64,000 bases of DNA from Bacteroidales bacterium (GTDB taxonomy: Bacteria > Bacteroidota > Bacteroidia > Bacteroidales > Marinilabiliaceae), in contig SUWW01000001.1 of assembly GCA_015061285.1 (NCBI GenBank), forward strand, positions 124,001-188,000. Reading direction: 5' to 3'. The notes beneath the pieces were generated by a model. The model did not search any database and was not told where the DNA came from. It saw only the letters and a list, made by a program, of their open reading frames with translations. Below, one piece after another: positions 42,516 through 51,395 of this stretch; the stretch's first letter is position 1; each line of letters starts with the position of its first letter. A program made the translations under genes and the position numbers.

Positions 42516-45500
42516 TTAGAATTTGACACTGAGACCGACCAAATAAGTACGAGAACTTGGATAGAGGCCCATATCGATGCCACCAGCCCAAGAGTCAGCA
42601 CCAGCTGAAGAACCGATTTCTGGGTCGCAACCAGTGTACTTGGTGAAGGTGTAAAGGTTCTGAGCTTGGAAATAGAGACGAACCGACTGCAATGGGCAAG
42701 ACTGCCAGAAACCTTTGCGGAGGTCGTAGCCGAGAGTTACGTTCTGAATTTTCAAGTAGTCGCCATCTTCAATCATAATATCCGAAATTGTCATGGTGTT
42801 AGCGCTTGAGGTTGAGCTCATAGCAGGCAACTTGTTCGAAGTGCCTTCGCCGTGCCAACGGTTGAAGATGTCGGTGGTGTAGTTCTCATTCCAGTTGGTA
42901 GCATAACGATATGCTTTGAGAATTTGCTGACCGAATGCACCGTGAGTAGTTACATTGAAGTCGAAACCATAGAAGTCAAGACCGAACGAGAGACCCATAG
43001 TAAATTTTGGATTAGGATTACCAATGTTGTGGCGGTCTTTGTCGGTGTCGATTACACCATCGCCATCGTTATCAACCCAAATAAGGTCGCCTGGACGTGC
43101 ATCGTCGCGAACGGCTTTACCATTAGCACGAGCTTGCTCTATTTGAGCATTGTTTTGCCATACACCTTCGGTGCTCATACCATAGAAGATACCAATAGGC
43201 TCGCCAACTTGTGCACGATAGGTATAGAAACCGTTTTGGAGAACGAGTTGCTGACCACCTTCTACAACACCTTGTAGGTTAGCAATCTTGGTAACCTCAT
43301 TCTTGTTGAACGCACCATTGAAGTCAACGTGATATGATACATTATCGTTGATGTCGTCGCGCCAATTAATATCGAATTCAATACCCTTATTCTCAACGTC
43401 ACCACCATTGATATAAGGAGCGTTTGTACCCATAACATCAAGAACAGGAGCTTGGATAAGCCAGTCTTTAGTAGTCTTCTTATACCAATCGAAAGTCAAA
43501 CCGAGACGGCTGTCGAGGAAGCGAGCGTCAAGACCTACGTTAATCTGCTCTGAAGTTTCCCACGTTACATCTGGGTTAGGAAGAATGTTAGCGTATGCTC
43601 CATAGTTAGCGCTTGTTACGGAAACAGTAGCCGACTCTTCATCAGAGAATTTATAAGAGTTAGCTTGGTCCGAAGCAACAGTAGCGAGGTATTGGAAGTT
43701 TGCTATGTTGCAGTTACCGTTCTGGCCCCAGCTTGCACGGAGTTTCAAGAAGTTGAGTACCTCTTTAGTTGGCTCCATAAAGTCGTTATTGGTAAGCACC
43801 CAACCACCAGATACTGATGGGAAAGTACCCCAACGATGACCTTCAGCAAAGTTTGAAGAACCATCGCGACGGAGAACTACGGTAGCCATATAAGTTTCGT
43901 TCAAGTCCCAATTCAAACGGCCAAAAAATGAACTCAAGTGGCTTTCGCCCCAAGGTTCACCAGAGATAGATACCGTTTCGGTATTGTTAGATACGTTGGT
44001 AATCCAAGCGTGGTCGAAGTCGGTGAGCAACGAAAGCTTGGTATCTTCAGTAACAGAGTTGTCTACTGAAAGGCTGTTGCCCCAGCAAGATGAGTTCCAA
44101 GCCTGACCAACCATCACATCAATGTGGTTACCTGCCAATTCTGGAAGCTTGTAAGTAATGGTATTTTCTACTGAGTAGCTGCTACCCATACTTGCATCTT
44201 GGTGTACTTTATATGTATTAGGCTGATAAGTTGAGCTTGCAGAGAATGGTGTGGAGTAGTAACGTGAACTATTTGCGCTATAGCCAACGTTGAACTGAGA
44301 ACGTATACGAAGGTTCTTTATTGGTTCAATCTCCAAATAAGGAGTTACGCCGAAGCCGAAGCTGCGGTTTTTGTTTTGGCTATCATATGTACCGCCAATC
44401 AATGCAACCATTGGGTTGTTCAAGAGGTCAACATCCCAGCCATCGCTGTGACCTGCGAAGTCGTAAAGTTTTCCATTGTCATCGTATACAGGAACGAGAG
44501 GACAAGCGATGAGGAATGCGTGGATGTTGTTCCAATATGAGTTACTCTCAGCGAGAGTATTGCTCTTAGTATAGTAGAGCGAGAGGTTTTCGCCAAAAGT
44601 AATGATGTCGCGATCGTCGCCTTTCCAGATAACGTGCTCAGAGTTGATACGACCAGTAAAACGATCGTATTTAGACTCACGTGGTTTACCCATAACACCT
44701 TCGTTGCTTGTATAGCTGAAACCGAGAGCAAATTTAGAGCGATCGCTACCGCCAGTAAGACTTGCAGCGTGGCTCTGCTGGAATGCATTCTTGTTGGTTA
44801 TTTCTTCCCACCAATCGGTGCCTTCCCAGCCATCGTTCAACTTCTTCAAGATGTCAGCAGGAACTTTGGTACTCCAATCGATTTTCTGACCTGTAGTATT
44901 GAACGAATATTCGTCTTGAATAGCCATATACTCTTGTGCGTTAAGAGTAGATGGACGTTTGTAAACGTTAGACCAACCTACATAACCATCATAGGTAACC
45001 TTTACCTTACCGCTCTTACCTTGTTTTGTAGTTACAAGGATAACTCCGTTGGCAGCGCGGGCACCATAGATAGCACACGAAGCAGCATCTTTCAACACGT
45101 CGATGCTCTCAATATCGCTTGGAGCAACATTGCTGAGCGAACCGCCAGATACACCATCTATTACATACAAAGGTGAAGCATCACCAATAGTACCTACACC
45201 ACGGATGTAAACCTTGAAGCTACCGCCTCCAGGCTGGTTTGACGTTGTGGTAATTTGCACACCTGGAGTAGACGACTGCAATGCATCGAGAGCCGATGTG
45301 GTATTCAACTTCTGCAAGTCTTCACCATCAACTTGCACTGTTGCACCTGTTACGAGTTTCTTTTTCTGTACACCGTAACCCATAACAACAACCTCTTCAA
45401 GGTCGGATGCATCTTCCTCCAAGGTGATGTCATACTTTGATTGACCAGCAACCACGGTTGCCGACGAAACTTTGAATCCGATGAACGAAAAGCTCAATAC

Positions 45501-45734
45501 AGATCCTTCAGGAGCAGATAAGGTATAATTACCGTCCGCATCGGTGATTGTACCATTAGTGGTACCCGACACTACAACGTTTACACCTGGCAGTGGCGCA
45601 CCACTACCATCAACTACCTTACCCGAGATTTTCCCTGCTTCCTGCGCAAATGTTGCTATGCATAGAGCAAACATCATAATGATCGCAGAAACTCCCCTGA
45701 CGAGGGATGGGGCTGACAAAATGTTTCTTCGCAT
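42516..45734 (-). CDS. SusC/RagA-family TonB-dependent transporter
   Basis: The 1072-residue outer-membrane protein has a signal peptide (cleavage after FAQ), a carboxypeptidase-regulatory-like domain (about 32-115), a TonB-box region (DLEEVVVMGYGVQKKK), a plug domain with the SusC signature (IRGVGTIGDASPLYVIDGV) and a 22-strand barrel ending in an aromatic-basic pair (LSVKF). It imports glycan fragments with TonB energy. It heads the operon susC-susD-susE/F-like. A SusC/D pair beside a GH16 enzyme suggests a beta-glucan target, which is inference. Confidence 0.97.
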   Translation of the reverse strand: MRRNILSAPSLVRGVSAIIMMFALCIATFAQEAGKISGKVVDGSGAPLPGVNVVVSGTTNGTITDADGNYTLSAPEGSVLSFSFIGFKVSSATVVAGQSKYDITLEEDASDLEEVVVMGYGVQKKKLVTGATVQVDGEDLQKLNTTSALDALQSSTPGVQITTTSNQPGGGSFKVYIRGVGTIGDASPLYVIDGVSGGSLSNVAPSDIESIDVLKDAASCAIYGARAANGVILVTTKQGKSGKVKVTYDGYVGWSNVYKRPSTLNAQEYMAIQDEYSFNTTGQKIDWSTKVPADILKKLNDGWEGTDWWEEITNKNAFQQSHAASLTGGSDRSKFALGFSYTSNEGVMGKPRESKYDRFTGRINSEHVIWKGDDRDIITFGENLSLYYTKSNTLAESNSYWNNIHAFLIACPLVPVYDDNGKLYDFAGHSDGWDVDLLNNPMVALIGGTYDSQNKNRSFGFGVTPYLEIEPIKNLRIRSQFNVGYSANSSRYYSTPFSASSTYQPNTYKVHQDASMGSSYSVENTITYKLPELAGNHIDVMVGQAWNSSCWGNSLSVDNSVTEDTKLSLLTDFDHAWITNVSNNTETVSISGEPWGESHLSSFFGRLNWDLNETYMATVVLRRDGSSNFAEGHRWGTFPSVSGGWVLTNNDFMEPTKEVLNFLKLRASWGQNGNCNIANFQYLATVASDQANSYKFSDEESATVSVTSANYGAYANILPNPDVTWETSEQINVGLDARFLDSRLGLTFDWYKKTTKDWLIQAPVLDVMGTNAPYINGGDVENKGIEFDINWRDDINDNVSYHVDFNGAFNKNEVTKIANLQGVVEGGQQLVLQNGFYTYRAQVGEPIGIFYGMSTEGVWQNNAQIEQARANGKAVRDDARPGDLIWVDNDGDGVIDTDKDRHNIGNPNPKFTMGLSFGLDFYGFDFNVTTHGAFGQQILKAYRYATNWNENYTTDIFNRWHGEGTSNKLPAMSSTSSANTMTISDIMIEDGDYLKIQNVTLGYDLRKGFWQSCPLQSVRLYFQAQNLYTFTKYTGCDPEIGSSAGADSWAGGIDMGLYPSSRTYLVGLSVKF

Positions 45735-46104
45735 AAGTTTTGTTTTTTGTTACACTAACTGATTTTTTGCTATGATACACCAAATAAATACTATTCAGTA
45801 TTAACACAACAACGCAAATATATACACGTTTTAACACAAACAATCGATTTAAGTGTTAAAATGACACTTATTTGCGATTTTTTAGCCACATTTTGCGTAT
45901 TGCATTGATTTTCATCATATTCAAAATCCGCAAAACGACACCAGAAATGCGTAAAATGGTATATAGAGAAAAGGAATGTTACATATAGAAATAAATACAA
46001 ATTAACATTTAAGCACTCTATTAACAAACAGCACACATGAGCAGAAGCGCTACAAGATCGACTTCTGCACTACACAAATAAGTATGATGGAAAAGTTCAA
46101 TAGA
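45735..46104 (-). promoter_or_regulatory. Upstream region of the susC operon
   Basis: This AT-rich spacer has no gene. On the minus strand TATATTTG (45822-45815) fits the -7 box 81 bases before the susC start, with TTTG at 45840-45837 as a somewhat close -33 box. No clear operator for a hybrid two-component regulator or sigma/anti-sigma pair was recognised. Confidence 0.5.
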
Positions 46105-46133
46105 TAAAAAAAGGAACACCCAACGGCGTTCCT
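46105..46133 (-). terminator. Terminator of tRNA-Gly
   Basis: On the minus strand AGGAACGCC pairs with GGTGTTCCT (one wobble) around GTTG, followed by seven T residues, twelve bases beyond the tRNA 3' end. Confidence 0.8.
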
Positions 46134-46145
46134 AATAATAGAAGA

Positions 46146-46217
46146 GCGGTAGACGGGGTTCGAACCCGCGACCCCCAGCTTGGGAAGCTAGTGCTCTACC
46201 AACTGAGCTACTACCGC
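46146..46217 (-). tRNA. tRNA-Gly (anticodon CCC)
   Basis: The minus strand folds as a complete 72-base cloverleaf. The acceptor arms are GCGGTAG/CTACCGC, the D arm contains GCTCAGTTGGTAGAGC, the anticodon loop is TTCCCAA (anticodon CCC, codon GGG), and the T arm is CGGGTTCGAACCCCG. CCA is not encoded. A TACATTTG promoter box lies upstream and a terminator downstream. Confidence 0.95.
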
Positions 46218-46233
46218 ATCGCATTTCGCGGTG

Positions 46234-46241
46234 CAAATGTA
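46234..46241 (-). promoter_or_regulatory. -7 box of the tRNA-Gly promoter
   Basis: TACATTTG on the minus strand matches TAnnTTTG, 17 bases before the mature tRNA 5' end. The rsmG stop codon is 12 bases further upstream. Confidence 0.65.
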
Positions 46242-46252
46242 TATGTAGACAA

Positions 46253-46876
46253 CTACACAATCAAGTGTATTAAGCGTTTTGTAGAAAAATATTCTTCCTC
46301 AAAATAGCTACTAAGATCAAACACTTCAGCCGAGCGACCGAAAGGAGCAACTTCATCAGCAAAATCGCCACCTTTTAGATATAATATGCCATTTGCCACA
46401 CCATTTCTGTTCTGCTTGGCCACAAGATGACGCGTCTGCGCCACAAAAGCGGGAAAAGAAGTAACCGCACGACTAACAACAAAGTCGAATTTCTCTTGAC
46501 GAATTTCCTCAGCACGCTTCTGCAAGGCAGTAACATTTTTCAGTTTCAGTGCCGAAGCCACCTCGTTGACTACTCGAATCTTCTTACCAATAGAATCGAC
46601 AAGTGTAAAATTCACCTCTGGAAACATTATGGCAAGCGGAATGCCAGGGAAGCCACCACCCGTACCGACATCAATAATATTAGAGCCAGCAGTAAATGGT
46701 GTATATCGAGCTATGCCAAGCGAATGAAGCACATGATGCTCCATAAGCATATCAATGTCTTTGCGCGAAATGACATTGATTTTAGAATTCCACTCGGTAT
46801 AGAGAGCTTGCAACTGCTCATATTGCGAGCGTTGCTGCTCGGTGAGCTGTGGGAAATATTTGTCTATTATGTTCAT
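46253..46876 (-). CDS. rsmG: 16S rRNA (guanine-N7) methyltransferase RsmG
   Basis: RsmG (GidB) methylates G527 of 16S rRNA with SAM. The 207-residue protein has the class I methyltransferase glycine motif IDVGTGGGFPGIPLA near residue 70, LVDSIGKKIRVV (ribose-binding Asp) and FDFVVSRAV. The length is typical. Its start touches the stop of the sigma-factor gene (shared base 46876), so it is the last gene of a three-gene operon. Confidence 0.95.
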   Translation of the reverse strand: MNIIDKYFPQLTEQQRSQYEQLQALYTEWNSKINVISRKDIDMLMEHHVLHSLGIARYTPFTAGSNIIDVGTGGGFPGIPLAIMFPEVNFTLVDSIGKKIRVVNEVASALKLKNVTALQKRAEEIRQEKFDFVVSRAVTSFPAFVAQTRHLVAKQNRNGVANGILYLKGGDFADEVAPFGRSAEVFDLSSYFEEEYFSTKRLIHLIV

Positions 46877-47487
46877 TATCTATTTTTAGCGGTTTCGGTA
46901 TTCTTAAGCATATTATAAAGCAACTCGCGAGAGCGAAAGAGTTGAGCTTTGACCGTGCCTATAGGTATAGCAAGCGTTTCGGCAATCTCTTCGTAGGAGA
47001 GTTCTTGGAAATAGCGCATTTCCACCAACCGACGATAACGTGGTTTGAGTTCTCTAACCACAGCTCTAACGGCATCTATCATTTGCGACTTTATCATCTC
47101 TTCGTCGGGATTAAGCCCTTTATCAACTACAGTTGGCACGTAGGACTCTTCCGACTCGTCGTTGCTATCTATCGACACCATCATTGCTCTGCGCCTACGT
47201 AGGAAATCGATAGCATTGTTACTGGCTATTCTGAATAGCCAAGTGCTAAAGGCAAAATTGGTTGAATACGAATCGATGTTTTTGAACGCTTTACCAAAAG
47301 TTTCTATTGTTAGGTCTTCGGCTTCAATCTTGTTGCCCACCATTTTGAGAAGCAAGAAATATATTGAGTCGCGATAACGCGAGAGAAGTTCAGTGTATGC
47401 TGTTTGATCGCCATTTATAGCACGCTCCACAAGATTGATGTCGTGGAGTGCTTTTTGTGAGTATACAACGTTTTCATTTATCTCCAT
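46876..47487 (-). CDS. ECF-type RNA polymerase sigma factor
   Basis: The 203-residue protein contains sigma region 2 (YFLLLKMVGNKIEAEDLTIE and STWLFRIASNNAIDFLRRRR, about 50-95) and region 4 (YFQELSYEEIAETLAIPIGT and VKAQLFRSRELL, about 155-190), with no region 1 or 3. This is the extracytoplasmic-function class. No anti-sigma gene is adjacent; its neighbours are rsmG and a glycosyltransferase, with which it overlaps by ten bases. The signal it answers cannot be read from the sequence. Confidence 0.93.
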   Translation of the reverse strand: MEINENVVYSQKALHDINLVERAINGDQTAYTELLSRYRDSIYFLLLKMVGNKIEAEDLTIETFGKAFKNIDSYSTNFAFSTWLFRIASNNAIDFLRRRRAMMVSIDSNDESEESYVPTVVDKGLNPDEEMIKSQMIDAVRAVVRELKPRYRRLVEMRYFQELSYEEIAETLAIPIGTVKAQLFRSRELLYNMLKNTETAKNR

Positions 47488-48596
47488 TTGGTGTTTTTTT
47501 TAGTTGATTGTCCACAGATCCATGCAAGAAGTTGAATCCACGGCAAGAGTGTGTCCATAATAATAGCAGCTCCCCATAGTCCGCGCTCTCCCATAAGTTT
47601 CTGAGCACGATATAATGATATATATATGAGCACTTCACGAACGAAGAGTGCTGATGCTACTGACGATAATATAATTACGTTGGGCATACATATAAGCAAT
47701 GCTACTCCACCCCAAATTGTAAGTTGACGAGTGATTTGCTCAAGCATAAGTATAGAACTTACACTCTTGGGATAATATGAGGCCGTTTGCAAATGACGAG
47801 CTTTCTGAGCCACCCACTGACTCCATGTATGCTTTGGCTCACTAACAGTTTGTGAATCGGCCGAAAACATTATTGAAGTATTCGCACGCGTACCCATTTC
47901 AGAGATAAAGAGATCATCGTCGCCCGATAGCACTTTGATGTTACATCTGTATTTCGAACTTGCGTCGTAGAGTTCGCGTTTGTAGGACATATTTCGCCCA
48001 ACACCCATGAACGGACGGAAAGCAACCGCAAAGCCAAAATACTGCACTGCATTCCAAAAGGCTTCATATCGAATGATATAGTTGAGCAAACCACCTATTT
48101 TGCGATACTTACCATAACCGATAACGAGCTGTTTACCTTCCGTGTAGGCCTGCGCTATGCTTTCGAGCCATCTGTCCGACGATGGCACACAATCGGCATC
48201 GGTCATAACAAGATGTTGATATTTGGCGGCTTTTATACCAACGGTAACAGCGAGTTTCTTACCATGCTTGAAATGATTATCGATGGGTATGCTGGTATAA
48301 TATAGTTGAGGATAACGTTGATGAGCTTCTGCAAGTTGCATAAGAGTATCGTCGGTAGAGCAATCGTCGACAACAACGACTTGAAATTCGGGATATTTCT
48401 GCTGCATCAACGAGTCGATAAGACGCGATATATTACCACCCTCGTTGCGTGCACAAACAACAATACTTAGGGGCGGTCGCTTATCGGAAAACTCCTTGCG
48501 GCTGCGCATACGTAGCATGAAAAATGATTGATAGAATATTTGCAAAATAGCTACGACGCCAAAAGCTACTAAGGCATAAAGCTCAACAGACTCCAC
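47478..48596 (-). CDS. Membrane-anchored family 2 glycosyltransferase
   Basis: The 372-residue protein has one N-terminal membrane segment (about 7-27), a GT-A catalytic domain with VVCARNEGGNISRLIDSLMQ, VVVDDCSTDD and the metal-binding MTDADCVP, then QWVAQKARHLQTA (the QxxRW-like motif of processive/polyisoprenoid GT2 enzymes) and two or three C-terminal membrane segments. It transfers a sugar to a lipid or growing glycan at the inner membrane. A TAGATTTG box at 48634-48627 is a likely promoter for the three-gene operon. Confidence 0.9.
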   Translation of the reverse strand: MESVELYALVAFGVVAILQIFYQSFFMLRMRSRKEFSDKRPPLSIVVCARNEGGNISRLIDSLMQQKYPEFQVVVVDDCSTDDTLMQLAEAHQRYPQLYYTSIPIDNHFKHGKKLAVTVGIKAAKYQHLVMTDADCVPSSDRWLESIAQAYTEGKQLVIGYGKYRKIGGLLNYIIRYEAFWNAVQYFGFAVAFRPFMGVGRNMSYKRELYDASSKYRCNIKVLSGDDDLFISEMGTRANTSIMFSADSQTVSEPKHTWSQWVAQKARHLQTASYYPKSVSSILMLEQITRQLTIWGGVALLICMPNVIILSSVASALFVREVLIYISLYRAQKLMGERGLWGAAIIMDTLLPWIQLLAWICGQSTKKNTKWR

Positions 48597-48712
48597 TTGT
48601 TTTATTTGTTTTTTCGTTTATCAAGGCAAATCTACAATTGAGATTTGACAATTGAAAATCGAAAATCGAGGTACTTATCGGCTCACAAACTGTTCTCTTA
48701 ACATTTAAGTTG

Positions 48713-48720
48713 TACTTTTG
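48713..48720 (+). promoter_or_regulatory. Promoter box of the polysaccharide operon
   Basis: TACTTTTG matches the -7 consensus and contains the TTG at 48718. Transcription should begin a few bases downstream, which rules out that TTG as start codon and favours the TTG at 48745. Confidence 0.65.
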
Positions 48721-48744
48721 CATCACAAACAAACAGAAACGAAC

Positions 48745-49692
48745 TTGGAAAACACAATCAAATACGCAGTTAAGTGTTTCGAAGACGAAGCACAAGCCGT
48801 TCTCGACATGATCCCCAACCTCACGGACGACTTCAACAAAGCAGTAGAACTAATAGCCAACAGCAAAGGGCGTTGCATAGTGACAGGTGTTGGAAAATCG
48901 GGGCACATTGGTGAAAAAATAGCCGCAACATTGGCAAGCACGGGCACTCCGTCGTTTTTCGTCAATCCTCTCGATGCTTTCCACGGCGACTTGGGCATGT
49001 TCACCTCCGATGACGTAGTAATAGCTATCTCATACTCAGGCACAACAGACGAACTCCTTCGCTTCGTTCCGCTACTTATGGAACGCGACATACCTATAAT
49101 AGCTATGACGGGCAACCCAAATTCTCTATTGGCCGAATACTCTACCGCTCACCTCAACATTTCGGTGAAGCGCGAGGCCGAACCGCTCAACCTGGCTCCC
49201 ACCTCATCTACAACCGCCACACTCGTCATGGGCGACGCCATTGCTATTGCTCTCATACATATACGTAACTTCAAAGCTTCCGACTTCGCTAAGTTCCACC
49301 CAGGTGGCAACCTCGGCAAAATGCTGCTCTCGAAAGTGAAAAACTATATGGTCAGCACTAACTTGCCTATAGTTAAGCCAAGCAGTTTCGTGAGTGATAC
49401 TATTATAGAGATAAGCAAGACGAAACAAGGTATTGCTGTGGTTGCAGTCGATGGAGAGATTCTCGGTGTAGTAACCGATGGTGATGTACGCCGTGCTATG
49501 CAAAATAAACGCGATGAATTTTTCTCGCTCACAGTCGATAGCATAATGAGTCGAAATCCAAAGACGATTAACGAGAATGCAAAGCTTACAGAAGCTTCGG
49601 CTCTCATGCGCCAAAACAATATCCACACGCTCGTCGTCACCGACGACAACGGACAATTGGCTGGACTTATTGATTCATTTAGTTGTATGTAG
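48745..49692 (+). CDS. kdsD: KdsD/KpsF-type arabinose-5-phosphate isomerase
   Basis: The enzyme interconverts ribulose 5-phosphate and arabinose 5-phosphate, the entry step to Kdo. A SIS domain (about 25-165; TGVGKSGHIGEKIAATLAST, NPLDAFHGDLGM, ISYSGTTDELL) is followed by two CBS domains (about 190-315). No ATG is available near the N-terminus, and the promoter box overlaps the earlier TTG, so the TTG at 48745 is taken as start (315 residues, usual length). It heads a cluster for surface polysaccharide. Confidence 0.88.
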   Translation: MENTIKYAVKCFEDEAQAVLDMIPNLTDDFNKAVELIANSKGRCIVTGVGKSGHIGEKIAATLASTGTPSFFVNPLDAFHGDLGMFTSDDVVIAISYSGTTDELLRFVPLLMERDIPIIAMTGNPNSLLAEYSTAHLNISVKREAEPLNLAPTSSTTATLVMGDAIAIALIHIRNFKASDFAKFHPGGNLGKMLLSKVKNYMVSTNLPIVKPSSFVSDTIIEISKTKQGIAVVAVDGEILGVVTDGDVRRAMQNKRDEFFSLTVDSIMSRNPKTINENAKLTEASALMRQNNIHTLVVTDDNGQLAGLIDSFSCM

Positions 49693-49710
49693 CATACATA
49701 TATATACGCC

Positions 49711-50361
49711 ATGAAAACAGTCGCATTCGTTCCTATTCGTCTTAACAGCAAACGCGTGGTTGGCAAAAATCTCAAAATGCTTGGCGACAAGCCTCTCTTG
49801 CGCTACATACTCGATACGCTAACATCTGCAAGCAGCATCGACGAAGTGTATGTATACTGCAGCCAAGAGAGTATCAAAGAGCATCTGCCACAAGGTGTGA
49901 AATTTCTCAAACGCCCCGAAAACCTCGACAGCGACGAAACTCTCGGACAAGACATCTACGATGCGTTCACTCGCACCATCGATGCCGACATTTACGTGCT
50001 TGCACATACCACATCTCCTTTCATAAAGGTCGACACTATCAACGATGCGATAAATAAAGTTAAAAGTGGCGAATACGATTCTGCTTTTAGCAGCAAGAAA
50101 ATCCAAACATTCACTTGGTATCAAAACAAGCCACTCAACTACGATCTGAAATCGATTCCTCACACGCAGACGATAGAACCAGTGTATGAAGAAACAAGCG
50201 CTTTCTACATATTCAACCGCAATATTTGGGTCGATCATCACCAACGAATCGGCTTCAAACCCTTTTTTGCCATTGTCGACGACGTAGAAGGCATTGACAT
50301 AGATTGGCCAAAAGATTTTACCTTTGCCGAATTGGTCATAAAAAGTCAAAAAACAACCTGA
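49711..50361 (+). CDS. CMP-sugar synthetase (NeuA/KdsB-like cytidylyltransferase)
   Basis: The 216-residue protein has the nucleotide-binding entry FVPIRLNSKRVVGKNLKMLG at its N-terminus, RPENLDSDET and a substrate loop with VYEETSAFYIF, as in acylneuraminate and related cytidylyltransferases. It activates a nonulosonic or ulosonic acid with CTP. The upstream arabinose-phosphate isomerase makes a Kdo-like sugar possible, yet the sequence is closer to NeuA than to classic KdsB. The next gene starts five bases after its stop. Confidence 0.85.
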   Translation: MKTVAFVPIRLNSKRVVGKNLKMLGDKPLLRYILDTLTSASSIDEVYVYCSQESIKEHLPQGVKFLKRPENLDSDETLGQDIYDAFTRTIDADIYVLAHTTSPFIKVDTINDAINKVKSGEYDSAFSSKKIQTFTWYQNKPLNYDLKSIPHTQTIEPVYEETSAFYIFNRNIWVDHHQRIGFKPFFAIVDDVEGIDIDWPKDFTFAELVIKSQKTT

Positions 50362-50366
50362 TTGTG

Positions 50367-51395
50367 ATGAGCAAAATACTATCGATAATTATACCCACAT
50401 ACAACATGGAAAAGTATGTGGGGCAATGTCTCGCGTCGATGACGTCCTCTGAAGTACCCGATACCCTCGAAGTGATAGCAGTGAATGATGGCAGCAAAGA
50501 TGGCTCATTGGCCATTCTCAACTCGTTCCGCGAAAAACGCCCCGACATCGTCAAAGTTATCGACAAGCCCAATGGCAACTATGGCTCATGCATCAACGCC
50601 GCCCTACCACAATGCACCGGTAAATATGTACGCGTAGTAGATGCCGACGACTGGGTGGAGACAGAACAATTAGTGCAATACCTTGAGCATCTCTCAGAAA
50701 TCGACGTAGACATGTCGTTGACTACATTCAAGACTATCGATGCTACTGGTAATGCTACAGATTGGTCATTTGTTGGCAATAGAACTGGGATAATGACAAT
50801 AGAGGAGTTGTTTTCGGAAGAACCGAACTTGACTCTACCAATGCACAGAATTGTATATAGAACTCAACTTCTGCGAGATATAAACTATGTTCAGACAGAA
50901 GGCATATCATATACCGATTCAGAGTGGGCATACAAACCAATCTTGCACGTCAAGACGGTAGACGTGTCGAACTACAATGTTTACAGATACCGTGTAGGTC
51001 GAATAGGTCAGACGATGGATCCCAAGGTGATAATCAAGTCGCTGACACAGGAGAATATACTTATGGTTTCTCTTATGGAGTATCGCCAGAAAGTACTAAG
51101 CACGTTATCAAATAAGCTGAAAGAGTTTGCCGATTTTGTTGTCTGTAGAAAAGCGCTCTTGATATATACACAATCATTGCTTACAGCAAGCGACAAAGAC
51201 TTCAATGCAGAGGTTGTCGACACATTGGAGAACACACTTGCCAAGTACAGTAAGGAACTTTACGATGTTATGGCTACCTACGACGCTCGCTGCTTCGTTG
51301 TGCGTTATTGGAGAAATAGCCATAAGCGATACAATGCTATGATTCGCAAAGCAGCTTTGTTTGCATTGGATCTATATAAAACGCTGAAAAAATGA
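50367..51395 (+). CDS. Family 2 glycosyltransferase
   Basis: From ATG 50367 the 342-residue cytoplasmic protein has a GT-A domain with LSIIIPTYNMEKYVGQCLAS, VIAVNDGSKDGS and the DxD motif VVDADDW near residue 92. The C-terminal half is helical without membrane segments. It adds a sugar to the lipid-linked repeat unit. Its last bases overlap the next start as ATGA, so the two glycosyltransferases are translated together. Confidence 0.9.
   Translation: MSKILSIIIPTYNMEKYVGQCLASMTSSEVPDTLEVIAVNDGSKDGSLAILNSFREKRPDIVKVIDKPNGNYGSCINAALPQCTGKYVRVVDADDWVETEQLVQYLEHLSEIDVDMSLTTFKTIDATGNATDWSFVGNRTGIMTIEELFSEEPNLTLPMHRIVYRTQLLRDINYVQTEGISYTDSEWAYKPILHVKTVDVSNYNVYRYRVGRIGQTMDPKVIIKSLTQENILMVSLMEYRQKVLSTLSNKLKEFADFVVCRKALLIYTQSLLTASDKDFNAEVVDTLENTLAKYSKELYDVMATYDARCFVVRYWRNSHKRYNAMIRKAALFALDLYKTLKK

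Noticed and set aside
46876..48596. Sigma/anti-sigma pair
   Set aside because: The gene upstream of the sigma factor is a GT2 glycosyltransferase with catalytic motifs, not an anti-sigma factor.
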